Shown here piece by piece: positions 11,370 to 22,962 of a stretch of 64,000 bases of DNA; positions within the stretch are counted from its first letter, which is position 1; each line of letters starts with the position of its first letter. This DNA is from Botrytis cinerea B05.10 (taxonomy: Eukaryota; Ascomycota; Leotiomycetes; Helotiales; Sclerotiniaceae), in assembly GCF_000143535.2 (NCBI RefSeq), contig NC_037310.1, forward strand, positions 2,728,001 through 2,792,000, given 5' to 3'. Both the position numbers and the translations under genes were made by a program. The notes beneath the pieces were generated by a model. The model saw only the letters and a list, made by a program, of their open reading frames with translations. It was not told the origin of the DNA and did not search any database.

Positions 11370-13208
11370 CTACCATTCAAAAGTTTCTGTGAACGTATTC
11401 CTAACTAAAAGCCCCTCTGCTCTATAATTTCTTTTGTACGTCAGTGTCGCTCGTCTTGCCTCCCTTTCGAATTCAGGTTCCACATCACTAATTCTCGCCC
11501 AATCTGGAATATCAGCCGCTTCCCTCACATTTTTTATTCCATGCTCTTCGAGTTCCACTACCTTCCTAGCAACTCTTGCCGTCAAATCAGCATTCCAAAT
11601 TCCTTCTTGAAGACTGGGTACGCGCTCCAATAAGGCAATTGCTTTCCTCCTTACGATCGGGTGGCGACATGCGCCTACAACTTGATAGAGAGGGCCTATG
11701 ACACCCATATCTATCTGAAAAACGGTTGTGGTAAACGCAGGATTGGAAATGACCTCTTCTCCCAACATGGTCATTTTCTCAAAAATGGATAGAAACGGGT
11801 CCCATAACATTTGGTTATCTTTGATGCCGCGCGATACATGGGCATTCACATATCCGGAATGGCTCTGCAGTTGTAAAATTGCAACGCCTATTTTATCGAC
11901 CTCGGAAAAGGTATCACTGTATTTGAGAATGAAGGCTTGGAAGGCGAACAGCCATTTGTGGGTGATTTGAATGGTTTCCATTTGCCAATTATGGAAACGC
12001 TGGGCGAGTTCCGGAGAGTCGGGTTGGCTGTTGAGATTATTGAGATCGGTTCGGAAACGGGACCAGAAGAAATGGAGGGTGTTGCGAGCCTGTGGAAGAG
12101 AAGTAAATATTGCTGGAGGATGTGTTGTGAAGTGAGAGCCTTTGAACTTGTTGTAGAGGGATTGGTCGAAACTGTTGATCATCTTTAGGGGGACTTATCA
12201 ATGCTGAGCCTTTATATCATCCGCAAGGGAACGTCTCAAACTTACTTGGGTGAGAACAAAATCCGAGCGCAGATATAATTCTTCAAGAAGTACCATCGGT
12301 AGGTATGGGTTGTTGGGAGTCTTGAGCGAATCATGATAGTGTTTCTGAGAATTTTCATCGTAGGTGATCTCGCAAAGTATTTTGCTTCCACTTTGCTGAT
12401 GTGCAGCTCCATTGCCATAATTACCTTGCATCATCTACAATGCATGGAAATTAACGTTGATACATCGGCCTCTGATAGAAAAGCACTAACCTCAAAAGCA
12501 GAAAATAAAACGCAATTAATTAGACACACATCCATAGCCTGTCGTTCCTTCTTTGAAAACGGTTCCACCAAGCATTTGATGGCTCGATTGTATTCTAAAA
12601 GGGGGAACTGTTCTTCAGCAGAAGACAACAGATTATTCGGTGAAGTAGAACGAGAACTTCTTTCTCTGCTGTGATGCAGAGCACCCAGTGCAACGACTGC
12701 ATGGCGAATGGAAGGCTCGTGATGTGCAGCTCGGGGAATCATTTCTGACCAGCAGCTTTCCTTACCAAAACCGCCCATCATCGGAGCTGTCATATTAATA
12801 AAGAAGTGGAAAGCATGCCGCTCTCGATCAGATGTAAGGATTACGGAAGACGAGGGTGATTGTGTGAGTACAGTGCTCGTTTCATTATCGTGGGAACTGG
12901 AATCGGAGCTTGCAGGAGAGTCACTAGACTTCTTCTCATAGCCGTCACACTTTCGGCCGGTGGATATACATCTTTGACATGATGGTCGTCCTTCGTCACA
13001 TTTCACTCTTCGAACTGTAGCAATTTCAGTCAACCTTATATTCCATCTACACTGAGACGGGAGAAAATCGATATCTCTTACTTCTACACAATGGTTAGAT
13101 ACATGACATACCAAATAGCATCGAAGATACATACTTACAAGTCGAACAGCCCGACTTTGTCTTCGGTCTATAGGCCCGTTTCCTTTGACCAGGAGCAACT
13201 CTAGGCAT
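11370..13208 (-). CDS. Zn2Cys6 fungal-specific transcription factor with abnormal zinc cluster
   Basis: Minus strand. Best in-frame model: 13208-13135, 13046-12491, 12434-12246 and 12182-11370, about 543 residues. Introns 2 and 3 (56 and 63 nt) are clean. The first exon gives KTKSGCSTCK and the second VRRVKCDEGRPSCQRCISTGRKC, together a C6 zinc cluster. No conventional splice rebuilds the usual CxxCx6C. The only in-frame join I find that keeps the second cysteine adds about ten residues between C2 and C3. The body (HHEPSIRHAVVALGALH, INCVLFSAFEMMQGN) is typical of DUF3468/Fungal_trans_2-type regulators. It is probably a nuclear DNA-binding regulator; target unknown. First-exon structure is uncertain, the rest is solid. 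Confidence 0.72.
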
Positions 13209-14182
13209 GGTGATTTATTTGGCTATTGTGATATTTTTTTTTGGAAAGATCCTGAGCACAAACTCGAGAGATAGTAAGAGTCAGCATGATGTCGAACTTT
13301 ATAGTTATCTGTGAGAAGTAATAAAGTTGACGTGAGGTGACTTGAGGCTGTGAGTGGGTCTGAGCCCTGTAAGGATGGAGCGTGGAATCGAATCCTGGAG
13401 ATACCTTTTGGCGGAGTGGCCAGGCGGAGAGCAAGTAGAGTTAGCAGATAGCATCGTAATCGAGTAACACTCCCACGTTATGCAGCGGAGAATCGATAAC
13501 AAAAGTGATTTCTCAGAGCTATATTCATAGAAGCATTCTAATGTATGCTATTAATCTTAGCAATGTTCCATAAACACACCCGTTAACTGAGCACCAAGAT
13601 ACCCGAAAAATTGGCAAACTTGCCGGTTATTTTGACGAGTCCCTATCGAAGGTAGCTTATGTCATACACTGGAAACGCCTGCTCATATTTTGTTAATATC
13701 TTTTGTTATGATATTGATTCACATCGAAGCCCGAGTAACGAGACCCCTTTAATTAAATTAAAAGCTTCTGGATATGTCACTTTCATTTTGATTCAAAATA
13801 ATGATTCTCTGATTTGTTATCGAAGCTAACAGACATGAAATGGTAAGACAATGCATAGGACCGTCCATTCGCAACCCAAGGTAGGTTCAAAGCACATCTC
13901 AACCAGCTCTCTGCTCTAGGAGCAATTCATTATCACTCCTTGAGTAGCTACTGTGGATATTCTTCTTATAACGTATTAAAACGAACCCCAGTGACTACAA
14001 AAATGCATTATGTCAATTGATTAATTATGAAAAAAAAAAAACTCCAACTCAAATTGTGATTCTCAATGACCCAACCTCTAGGCTCCGATGTAGCCCTAAA
14101 GCCAACGTCGATCCTCTTTATAAGTTGTACAATATTCATTCCGGACTTCAGATTTTCGGTTTTTCATAACACCTTGCAAATA
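13209..14182. other. Intergenic, promoter of the zinc-cluster gene
   Basis: No gene recognised. It is moderately AT-rich, with an A10 run near 14030. Confidence 0.5.
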
Positions 14183-15355
14183 TTACACCATTGGAACCTC
14201 GTCAATATCACTATTTGCAACCTTCTGCATCTTTGTTCTAAAGGTCTTGCTCTTCCTCGCTTTCCTCCCTGGAATGCTTGAGTCTGAATCCGCCATGATG
14301 CGACCAGGGTGAAAGATGTTAAGAACAACGAGAGCAAAAAGCATTGCGACCGAGTCGAGAGAGTATTGGAACGCTTCGTGGTTGGGAATGCTACTTTTGA
14401 GGCCTTGGGAGTATTCAACAAGACGGAAAATAATTCTGATCTGTGATGTGTGTTAGAAAAGATCTCTGAGAAGCTGGGAGAGGGGTGTCCCCTACAGTGA
14501 TCAGTAATATGACTGCATACAAGGCATAAAGTAAGGACCATGCTTGTCGTGAAGTATAGACGTTTTGACGGGACTGGCTACGAAGTGTTTGATGGAACTT
14601 GAAGGCGAAGAAAAGGAAGACGAAGATGAAGAATTGCTGTATTCCAACACCAACCATATAAACATGAAGACCTAGAGCAATCTCAGTTAGCCCAAGCAAA
14701 CCCGACCTGTGGAGATCACAAACCCTGTAAGGTTTCGTCTGCGCTTGCGTTGTCACTGGCCGCGGTTGCAGCTCCGTAAATTTGAATAAGGAGTGCTCTG
14801 CGCTCTATGTTAGTGCCAAATCGAAACTTATAGGAATTTGACTAGACATACGCCACATCTAGAATCACAAAGTAGAGTCCAAATCTCCATGCCGTTATTT
14901 TCCATATTTTAGCTTCTATGACATAGTTCCAAATCATCCTTCCCATGACCATATAGGCGAAGGCATTCGTGAAAAGTGGTGCAATCTAGATGCCTATGTT
15001 AGTTTGGTAGATCAATATTGATTGAGGGAGTCGCTCACCAGAATTAGAATAAACCAAGCCGCATAATTTCCAAAACTAGCAGGATTTTTAATACTAATGA
15101 CTCTGAATATATACGCAAGAGTCTGTGCTATTCCTGATACTATAATGACCCAGCAGTATGCCCTTCTATGAAGGATAGCCTGAGTAAGATGAGCGATAGT
15201 GGTGAGACCGAATAGGATAGTAAATAAGTAGGCGGCGCCGATGTTGGGACAGAAGCTCCATTTTGTATCAGGGGTATTAAGGGCTAATTGAATCAGGACT
15301 TGTGGGAGATGAAAGAAAGGGACACTTGGAGCTCACCAGCACAACTTCCGGTCAT
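14183..15355 (-). CDS. RTA1-like seven-helix membrane protein
   Basis: Six exons on the minus strand: 15355-15337, 15283-15039, 14985-14852, 14797-14724, 14671-14496 and 14440-14183. All five joins have GT-AG ends and keep frame, giving 301 residues. The N-terminus is MTGSCA, then WSFCPNIGAAYLFTILFGL and several hydrophobic helices containing RRAYCWVII, PLFTNAFAYMVMGRMI, VGVGIQQFFIFVFLFF and a final VAMLFALVVLNIFHPGR. Order and spacing match the RTA1/RTM1/RSB1 family of fungal plasma-membrane proteins, some linked to lipid-related drug resistance or long-chain-base export. Substrate here is unknown. The cytosolic C-tail is rich in Lys and Arg. Confidence 0.85.
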
Positions 15356-17274
15356 TTCTGAAGACTTATATTAGAAAAATCCGTTACTAGTATTGTGTAT
15401 GAAAGAGGAAAGAGGGAAAGGTTCAGATCTTTACAGATGCTTTGGATGTACTTGCGGATGAAATTGAAGCCGAGTACGAAAGAGAGGGGAGAAGTTCATT
15501 CGAAGAACAATTTGATGTTCATCTGGCATGCTGTGTTCAGTATATATATCATGAACTTCAAAAATCATACAACCCCATTTGCACTTGCTGCTGAGGCGCG
15601 GGCATCTCGCTCGTATGGACAATCATAATGCTGAACATAAAACTATCAGAGCTTCCGGTCACACCGATGCAAACACTGGCACAGTTTCCTTGACATGATT
15701 TGGTGGTTTCTGCAGAATGATTTCCCACAGCCCATGCTGACCTTGTGAAAAGGCTGATATGGATTTAGACACAGGGACTTGATTTAGAAGAGCTGATTCG
15801 TCGAATCGTAGGGACATGTTTATCAGATTAAACTCCGCAGTTTTCCGTATGAAGGAGCCGAATTTGTTAAAACAGTCTCGCACAATTGGGACAATCACCT
15901 CGTTTGGACATTGTTGAGAATAAGCGGGCATTGACTCTTTCGTCATTCTCCCATTGGTTTGGTCGTAGGTACACCCTGCTGGTGTCTGTGCGTAACCTTT
16001 TTTTTGCTTGACACTGTGGATGTCATTCTGGTTGACCATCAATATTCCTACACTACTGCGCAGTCATATACTTTGAATCTTCCTTTCCACTCGAGCAATT
16101 CTTTGTGGTCTGTATGATTTTCTCCAAAACTCTGCCTTGGCCGGTAGCCAAGGCCATTTCTATCATAAGATGTGTTGTGCTGACTATCACAGCCAAACAT
16201 TTCCTCTTTTCTTGATTGGAACGATATTATTTTTGTTTCCTGCAAAAACTCTACATTTTCAGCATCTCTGCAATTCGGAATGGTAGTCTTTCGTTATTGG
16301 ATTCAAGTTTCTCAGCCAAATAGGGGGTAACGGCACTTTGGACATCTGTGATCATGTCCACGAAAAGCATAGCATCAATAGCTACAAAATCCGAGTGGAT
16401 CAAGTCATCTGTATCGTCGCCTTATTAGACGAGCCAGCATTGTTGGCTGTGGCAACCACAGGACAACGACCCAGCACTTGAGCGGTGGTAGCGATGCAAG
16501 AGAAAGATCATTTGGACTCAACAGATTGAGAAAAGTACACTGCATTTTGGCCGCCTAAGCTGATCATGCTGCCAATAGAGTAGCTTTCATGACTACGTTC
16601 GCATGATACCTCCTTACCAAACCAAAAGCCCCTTTTCTACAACTTTTTCCAAGATATTGGCTCTTCACAGGCGCAACATCCGCCATCGGCTACATCGTTG
16701 CTCGTCAACTAACCCTTGACAAACCATCAATTTTAGCACCCCCCCCTTTTCCCCCAAACGCCGCCTCGATTTCGTAGCTGAAATAGCATCCATAGCTTTC
16801 TTCCCCCTCTCCAATCACGCGACTTTTGTTACTGGGTTCGTGTTCATATAAATAGTGGTCGGGGTACTCTTTGGGTTTGACTACAAGTTCCATTTTTGGG
16901 GCTAAATATTTTATAGTCAGTGTTGAATCTAATCTAGTTGACACTACAACGAAAGATCTTTTGGAAACATTTAAAGTACAAATAGTCATGCGGGTCAATG
17001 AATGTGCCAGCATCCAAAAAGGGCAGGCAATAATAAACGCTATTTAAATAAAGAGGTAATTTCATTTTAAGAAGTTATACCTAGGCTTGTTTCTGAGATT
17101 TCCCATATTTCCCTGTAATACGCAAACTAGATCAGACCATGTAGGAAAACCTACTCCTACGCCATATTTTTCTCCTATCCCTCGAGCCAAGTCAAAAAAT
17201 TTGTAGTAATCACTGAAAATGAAACCTTCACGAACTCCCAAAAATCAGATTGTCAAGAACCAACCCATACCCAC
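15356..17274. other. Intergenic region without a firm gene
   Basis: No gene that I can support. Two minus-strand frames begin with ATG: 16039-15659 (126 residues) and 17013-16705 (102 residues, ending in a Gly-rich stretch). Neither resembles a known family, and a third frame (16245-16048) abuts the first out of phase. They may be decayed coding sequence or chance. Confidence 0.35.
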
Positions 17275-18494
17275 TCATCTCAATCCACCACTTCTGGCAC
17301 TCTCCCCAACCCTAACGCTCTCATCTTCCTCCGCATCCTTATTCCTCAAGTTATCCCTACCTCTTCCAATGCTCACACTGGCCGTCGTACTAACACTCTC
17401 ACTTCTTGGCCTGTTCAAGCTTGCATCACTTTGCCTTCTATCCCTTAACGTTCTCTCCAACTCTCTAATCTTCTTCTTCAACGCCTCATTCTCTCTCTTC
17501 ACATTTTCTAATTCCTGTCTTTGAAGAGCTGCCTCCTCATATCTTGCTGTTGTTGGCACGCTTGTCGCACTGCCAACTTCACCCGCAGTACTACCGATTG
17601 TTGGTACATTGCCCGATGAATAATCACGATGTGGTAGCATACTAGGTCGTTGTTGGTGATAAAAATGCGAGAACTGGTCTGCATGTCCAAAACTGCCGCT
17701 CAATGGTGCGGGACTACTAGCTCCGGATCTGTGAATACCTGTGGAGTTTTGGCGACTGAGGGAGATAGCTTGAGGCAGTGAATCGACGCGTCGAGCGGCA
17801 GGAGCTGCGATTCCACTGGCCGTGCTGATACTACCTGCTGTGGCAGTAACGCTTCGGGTGGAAGTGCTGGAAGAAGTGCGGTGATGGCGACGGTGTGAAG
17901 GAATAGGGTGATTGGGTCCGGATAGGAGATGATTTGAGTTGTCTAACCCATCTGGATGGCCTGCGGAAGTGGACGAGGCATTTGAGACGACGGAGGCATT
18001 TTGAGCAGCACGAAGCATGCTCAGTTCGCGGGTTAATCGATTTACCTATCATAGCACCATAAAGATTAGTATATATGACCAGAATATAAAGCTTTCATTG
18101 TCTGAAAGATTACTAGACATTTGACAAACTGTCAGAATGTACATACGACAGCTTCTTGTTCCTTCTCCAGTTGTAGATGTAAGTCGGCAGCCGTCAAAGG
18201 CCTTGGGTGTCTTAACGGTCCAGGTCCCATTCCTACGCCGGTATTATCTCCTGAAGGAATTGTGCCAGTTGCAGATGTCAAAATATTGTTGGAAGGCGAC
18301 ATCAAAGGAGGTGAAGCTGCAGCGATAGTACTTTGGTTCGAAGGAAGGATGTTTAAGGGAGAAGTAGATAGATTATTTGGGGAAGCCATTGCTTGGGAAG
18401 TGCGTCGGGAAGGAGTACGAGATGTAAGACGTGGAGATGCTATAACCTCCTGAGGTCTTGGAGATAGAGGTACTGAGTTCAGATCTGGAGCCAT
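17275..18494 (-). CDS. Ser-rich protein with coiled coil, function unknown
   Basis: Exons 18494-18147 and 18045-17275 with a 101-nt intron (GTATGT...GATAG, phase 0) give 372 residues. I start at MAPDLNSVPLSPRPQE, since upstream in-frame starts are not ATG. The intron join restores a heptad-like helix LHLQLEKEQEAV-VNRLTRELSMLRAAQ, which supports the model. The middle is Ser/Thr/His-rich and probably disordered, with many SP and RxxS sites. A second coiled coil (ARYEEAALQRQELENVKREN... to about residue 320) is strongly charged. No enzyme motif is seen. It looks like a phosphorylated scaffold or adaptor of filamentous fungi; I do not recognise a characterised orthologue. Confidence 0.72.
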
Positions 18495-19177
18495 CACTTT
18501 CACCGAAGTGAGCACGGAGTGGATTGTAGACTTTCGCGCGACGATAAATACACGTTTATGTATTGCTAGGTTTCAATAGTGCGGGACCATATTATACATA
18601 GGAGTAGAATTGAAATAGATTTGTAAATCAATTAGTTATTAATCTAACTGTAACAAAATCATAAGGCTGTAGCATTATTGCTGAGGACGGTTGGATAACG
18701 TATAATTTAGAAAGCTTGAGGCTAATCTTGGCATGTGGCTAGTGTCTTGTGGCTGACGCTCAATGCTTGTTACAATCACATGATCGTGCTTGTGTCTGGA
18801 GTAAAAGCCCCGAGTTCATGTCACGGTGAAGGATGAAGTGGGGGGCAACTTTCTCTATGACGTATGAAGCTTAGAGGGGTATATAGAAAAGGAGAAGCTT
18901 GGTTCTGTCAACTTCATATCCAAAACAACACACAATTTTACTATCCATCTCCCAAGCTCAATTCCTCTCCATCAATGTAAGTACACTTGTTCACTTATTG
19001 CATACTCGACCATCTGTATCAACTTGACGACGTCGGTGGTCCCTCGCTTCGTACAAGCTAATCCCTACCTCCTATTCTATGTTCCATAGAACAAATCTCA
19101 ATCCATTCTTCAATGAAACTAATCCTCTATAGAACTGTCTAAACACACACACAAACACACACATACACACATACATC
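18495..19177. promoter_or_regulatory. Promoter and 5' UTR (with intron) of the 65-residue protein gene
   Basis: A stress-element-like AGGGG (18875-18879) directly abuts a TATA box (18880-18885). The leader contains a probable UTR intron, GTAAGT at 18977 to TATAG ending at 19132, with a CTAAT branch-like site just before. An A/C-rich leader precedes the ATG at 19178. Confidence 0.5.
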
Positions 19178-19445
19178 ATGCCTGAGGGACGTCAATCACC
19201 ACCACCCGAGACCCAGACCGGTGCTCAAAAAGATGCTCCTTCCAATGCCAAGGGAGTCAGCCAAGGAGGCAACAACCAACAAGACAGCAAATCTGATCTT
19301 GAGGTACGTAAATTTTATCCCTACTCGTTGAGAAAACAATAGACCAGATTCAATACTAATACATCTTTTCCAGAACCTCTCCTCAAACCCAAAGGGTCCT
19401 CTCGAGGATCACGCGAAGGAGACTCGCTCGAAGACTGAGAACTAA
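19178..19445 (+). CDS. Small hydrophilic protein, probably stress-regulated
   Basis: Exons 19178-19303 and 19374-19445, with a 70-nt intron (GTACGT...TTTTCCAG, CTAAT branch site near 19356), encode 65 residues. The sequence starts MPEGRQSPPPETQTGAQKD and ends AKETRSKTEN. It is wholly hydrophilic and rich in Gly, Gln, Ser, Lys and Asp, with no cysteine, signal or membrane segment, so it is probably disordered. Evidence that it is real: phase-0 intron with strong splice sites, a consensus TATA box, a stress-element-like box, and an intron-containing 5' UTR. Function unknown; small proteins of this look are often abundant under stress or in spores, which is inference. Confidence 0.65.
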
Positions 19446-20300
19446 CGACGATCGGATATGAGGGTGTTTGGGATAATGAATGGAAATATGTATATTAGTC
19501 GCACTTTCAAAGGAGGTGCACGCATCGATAAGATGTGAGATGAGATGATACCGTCATGAAATGTGAGGAGTTAATGAGACAATGAAATAAACTCATTATG
19601 AAGTAACTGTGGTGTGATGTTGTCTCACTTCTACTTTGAAAATGTGCGATGCGTATCAATAATTGCAATTGTAATGTAGACTCTATGGAGAAGTCAATCT
19701 TCATCCATTTTTTTTGTTTTTTTGAATCAGTGACCAAAGGAGCTCAGTATTCTCGGATGTGACCTGTATGCGGATCTAGCTATCCAAATCTCAACATTTT
19801 GTTAATTGCTGAGTTATTTGCTTTTTTGTTGGTGACATAATATACATCAGTGTCACAGTTTTCTGGCCAATTATGTGGACACAACGCTCACTTTCCACAA
19901 GAACTGCCAATCAGATAAAATAACATGACAACAGAGGCACGTAATTGTGGCGATAGATAAACTTATGATATTTAATTCGCAAATTGATCATTAACCTTCA
20001 TAATTCCCCAACGCATCGCTTGCAAACAACCGTCCAACCTAATCTGATAATTCATCCCTAATATCCGTTTTCTGTAACCATTCACACCAATCCCAAAAAT
20101 TGCCACTTTCATAGAAAAGATTAAAAAATCGAAAACGCTCATGCAAAGGATGACTTCTCAGATTGAGAATCGAGAGGTGCAACCTTGGTTGAGTCCACAA
20201 CAGCTGCTGGATCAGCTGGTTAACAAACTAAGTCAGCAGGTAACTAATGATACAATTTGATTTTTATGACTAGAAACGAAATAAACATAAAGAAATCGAT
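19446..20300. other. Intergenic, convergent
   Basis: 3' flanks of the 65-residue gene (+) and of the Vip1-like gene (-). Nothing else is recognised. Confidence 0.5.
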
Positions 20301-21344
20301 CTATTTGCAACATCCAGTGCAAGCACATTGACCTTCCGCACAGGGACAGTCTTTGCTGTCTCCACCACATTTGCATGTTGTCTTGTCGCTACCAGCAACC
20401 TTCTCCGTTTCGGCCTTGGGACAGGAGTTGCAGCTGCATTGACCAGGAGCGCAGCCACATTTCGAGGTGTTACCGTCGCAACCGCAAGTTGTTTTATCAG
20501 AGCCTGGAACCTTCTTGACATCGGACTTGCCACAGTCGCTGCATGCACAGGATCCAGGGGCACACGGACATTCTCCAGAAACTGAACCACACTTACAAGT
20601 TGTCTTCTCGGTACCAGGAACCTTTTGTGGGCCTTCCTGCTTCTTGATGTCTGCCAAACGACGAGCCTCAGCGTGGATGTCCTGGACTTGGCGAGAGGTT
20701 TGTGTGTAGAAGTTAACAAGCTTTTGACCAGTTGGTGTTCCGGCGGCCTTCTCGTAATAAGAAGTCAGTCCAGAAAGGAGGGAGCTAGCCTTTTGGCTAA
20801 CACCATAAGATTGGTCAACGCCCTTGGCCTTCTCAGTGGCATTATACTTGCTGTCGAGACTGTTCAAGGTGGCGAGGAAGCGGCTAGATACTCCATGCTT
20901 TTGGTCTAGGTCGATAGCGCGTTGAGCAGCGGTGTCTCCAATGGTGTAACCATGGGCAAGATATTCTGCGATGATGCGGCTTCTTGGCTTCTCCTCCTGG
21001 GTAATATCGTCGCTATCACGTTGTTCATTGGAAGTATAATGGCTTCCATCATCCTCGTAGGATCCAGATGCACTTGTGACCTTAACTTGTGTAGATCCAA
21101 GTTGGGTGTTATCGAGTAACAAAGCAGTCTTGGCTGCGGTTTCCTTCTCAAATTGAACGGTGGCGTTTTGTGTTTCTCCGACGGATCCAACTTCAAGACT
21201 GATAATCTTTCCACTGATTTGATGTTAAAGTCTTGCAAAGGAAGAATGGAGGGTTGAAGCTCACCAGAAGCTGAAGAAGTCTTTGACTTCCTTCTCGCTG
21301 GTCTGCGAGGAGATGTTCTTGACGTGGACTGTATCAGCAGACAT
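20301..21344 (-). CDS. vip1: Vip1-like RRM protein with metallothionein-like Cys-repeat tail
   Basis: Exons 21344-21265 and 21213-20301 with a 51-nt intron (GTGAGC...AATCAG) give 330 residues. Residues 1-75 are an RRM: TVHVKNISSQTSEKEVKDFF, then GKIISLEV and NATVQFEKETAAKTALLL. A helical region follows (RIIAEYLAHGYTIGDTAAQRAIDLD, SRFLATLNSLD, SLLSGLTSYYEKAAG), as in fission-yeast Vip1 and its relatives. Residues 224-330 are three tandem repeats, each K-V-[PA]-G-x-x-K-T-T-C-x-C-x5/6-C-x-C-A-x-G-x-C-x-C-x2-C. In total 22 cysteines lie in 107 residues, arranged as CxC and CxxC pairs like a metallothionein. This suggests Zn or Cu binding joined to an RNA-binding module. A frameshift artefact is unlikely, as the frame is open throughout. 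Confidence 0.82.
20304..20624 (-). repeat. Three tandem Cys-rich coding repeats
   Basis: Three copies of about 111, 111 and 99 bp within the Vip1-like gene (units 20624-20514, 20513-20403 and 20402-20304 on the minus strand). Each carries seven or eight cysteines, and the KTTC motif recurs at the same place in each. Confidence 0.85.
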
Positions 21345-22150
21345 AATGAGGATGGAGGGTGATTTGTGGGTTTGTTTTATTATTGAATTGTGTGATTGAA
21401 TTGTGTTGAGTGCAGAAAAAGCTGATGATTTTGGTAGAATTGTATCGTGGCTCTTTGAATGTATTTGTAGCATGCAATAGAATGGGAATTAGGGGGCGAA
21501 AAGTGGGCAGTTCAATATGACCAAAAATAAGAGGGGTAATTGCATACGTCACTGTGGCGTATGTGGCTTGTGTAGGACAGCAGTGTTGAGTTTGCCTTAC
21601 ATAAGCGGAAACACCCAATCGACGCTCATTGTCTATCCTTTGTGGTCTCTGGTAACCTGCTCCGTACTAGGAAGGTAGCCAAGGAGAAACAACTAGAATC
21701 TTCCTGCGATTGTTAGGATTTTATCATTTTGAATATCATCAGCGCGTGTGAAGTTTGGGATAGAATATTAGCATACGGGTACATGGTATCAGGGGAAGGA
21801 AGAAACGAGAGCGTAGTATTCAAGTAGTAACCTTACGTAACAGAATACTAATGACATGGGAAAGTGAGAGTAAGTGCTCGTCGACACGTGGTAGAGGTCT
21901 CTATTGACCTGGGAACGAAAGTACGTGAATAGAAAGTACATACCCCTTATCTTCTCTTATTCCAGGAAAGTACGAGGTAGGAAAGCATTGTTTGCCGGAC
22001 TATCAACGTAGGAAAGTGCAATTGCGGGCAAGAGTGGAACAAGTAGGTTACAAGGCGGTTGCTTCATCAACATCACGAAACAGGACAACAAGTCATAACG
22101 CACAACATACTTCATTGCAATTCTAACACGCACCTTCAACGTTGCTCATT
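21345..22150. promoter_or_regulatory. Divergent intergenic region, Vip1-like / GNAT genes
   Basis: No gene. It serves as promoter for the Vip1-like gene (leader just upstream of 21344, rich in ATT) and for the plus-strand GNAT frame. Confidence 0.4.
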
Positions 22151-22600
22151 ATGGTTTTTCAACTAGAGGTAGCTGCCGCGGAAGACGCAGATATACTTGC
22201 AGATATGCATCTCAACGCCTTCGCTCAAACGCCCTTGCAATGCACTCTATTTCCAACAGAAGACAGCCTTGCAGGCTTGCGTGAATGTCTCAAACAGGAT
22301 GTCCTCCTAACTTTGAAAGAAGGAAACATTGAGAGAACCAATTTGGTAGTACGAGACACCGACGACATGAACAAAATCGTTGCAATAGCCAAGTGGGATT
22401 TACCAGAGAAGATCGCACGGGCTATTTGTCCTCTTGCTCATATATTCCCTCCAAAGGATGCCCGTGAGGACCTCATTAAAGAGTACAGTGCTGCGCAGGA
22501 ATTTAATAAGATCAAGGTCATGGGTGATGCTCCATGCTATCGTAAGATTATCCCGATCTTGTTCACACTAGTAATTCCTCATAGCATACTCGGTGCTTGA
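22151..22600 (+). pseudogene. Truncated GNAT-type N-acetyltransferase
   Basis: An open frame of 149 residues starting at the ATG at 22151. The first 130 residues resemble the N-terminal half of a common fungal GNAT acetyltransferase: FQLEVAAAEDADILADMHLNAF, TPLQCTLFP, VVRDTDD, IVAIAKWDLP and finally VMGDAPCY. In that family this point is followed by the acetyl-CoA-binding segment (a THPxxRRRGAG type motif). Here it breaks off, the C-terminus reads IPILFTLVIPH, and none of the usual acetyl-CoA loop is present downstream. A possible GTAAGA donor at 22556 leads to no GNAT-like exon. I read it as a 3'-truncated gene or relic; a very short active protein is unlikely. Confidence 0.55.
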
Positions 22601-22962
22601 GTAAGCACCAAAAAGTGTCTTTCTATTAGATCTTTCTGGCTTCATTTTTGGCTACGGATTGCATCCACCATTTCATCTGACAGCGCAAGATAGGTCTCAC
22701 TTCAGTCATCACTCTGCCCAAATATAGGAGACGAGGAGCTGGAACTTTGTTGGTTAATTGGGGTCTATTAAAAGGGGAGAAAGAGAAAATTCCCGTATAC
22801 TTGGAAAGTCCTATTTCTACTTTGTCTTTCTTTCGAAATTTGAGCTTCATCTCCGTGGATGATTTTTCAATATCCTTGCCCCGGAATCGAGCCTCCGCTT
22901 ATATTCACAAAGAATCATGTATGATCCGAATATTTCGAGATTGTGATGTTAGAGAAGACGAA
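22601..22962. other. Short intergenic stretch before the amidase
   Basis: No gene. The frame of the amidase is open upstream to 22747, but the ATG at 22921 has weaker context than the one at 22963. Confidence 0.4.

Noticed and set aside
13410..13427. A-box-like string (GGCGGAGTGGCCAGGCGG) resembling the start of a tRNA-Ser
   Set aside because: No B box and no cloverleaf can be formed downstream; it lies in the promoter of the zinc-cluster gene.
22556..22750. Possible splice from the GNAT frame (GTAAGA) into a downstream exon
   Set aside because: The sequence reached (HLSGFIFGYGLHPPF...) lacks the acetyl-CoA motif of the family, so it does not repair the gene.
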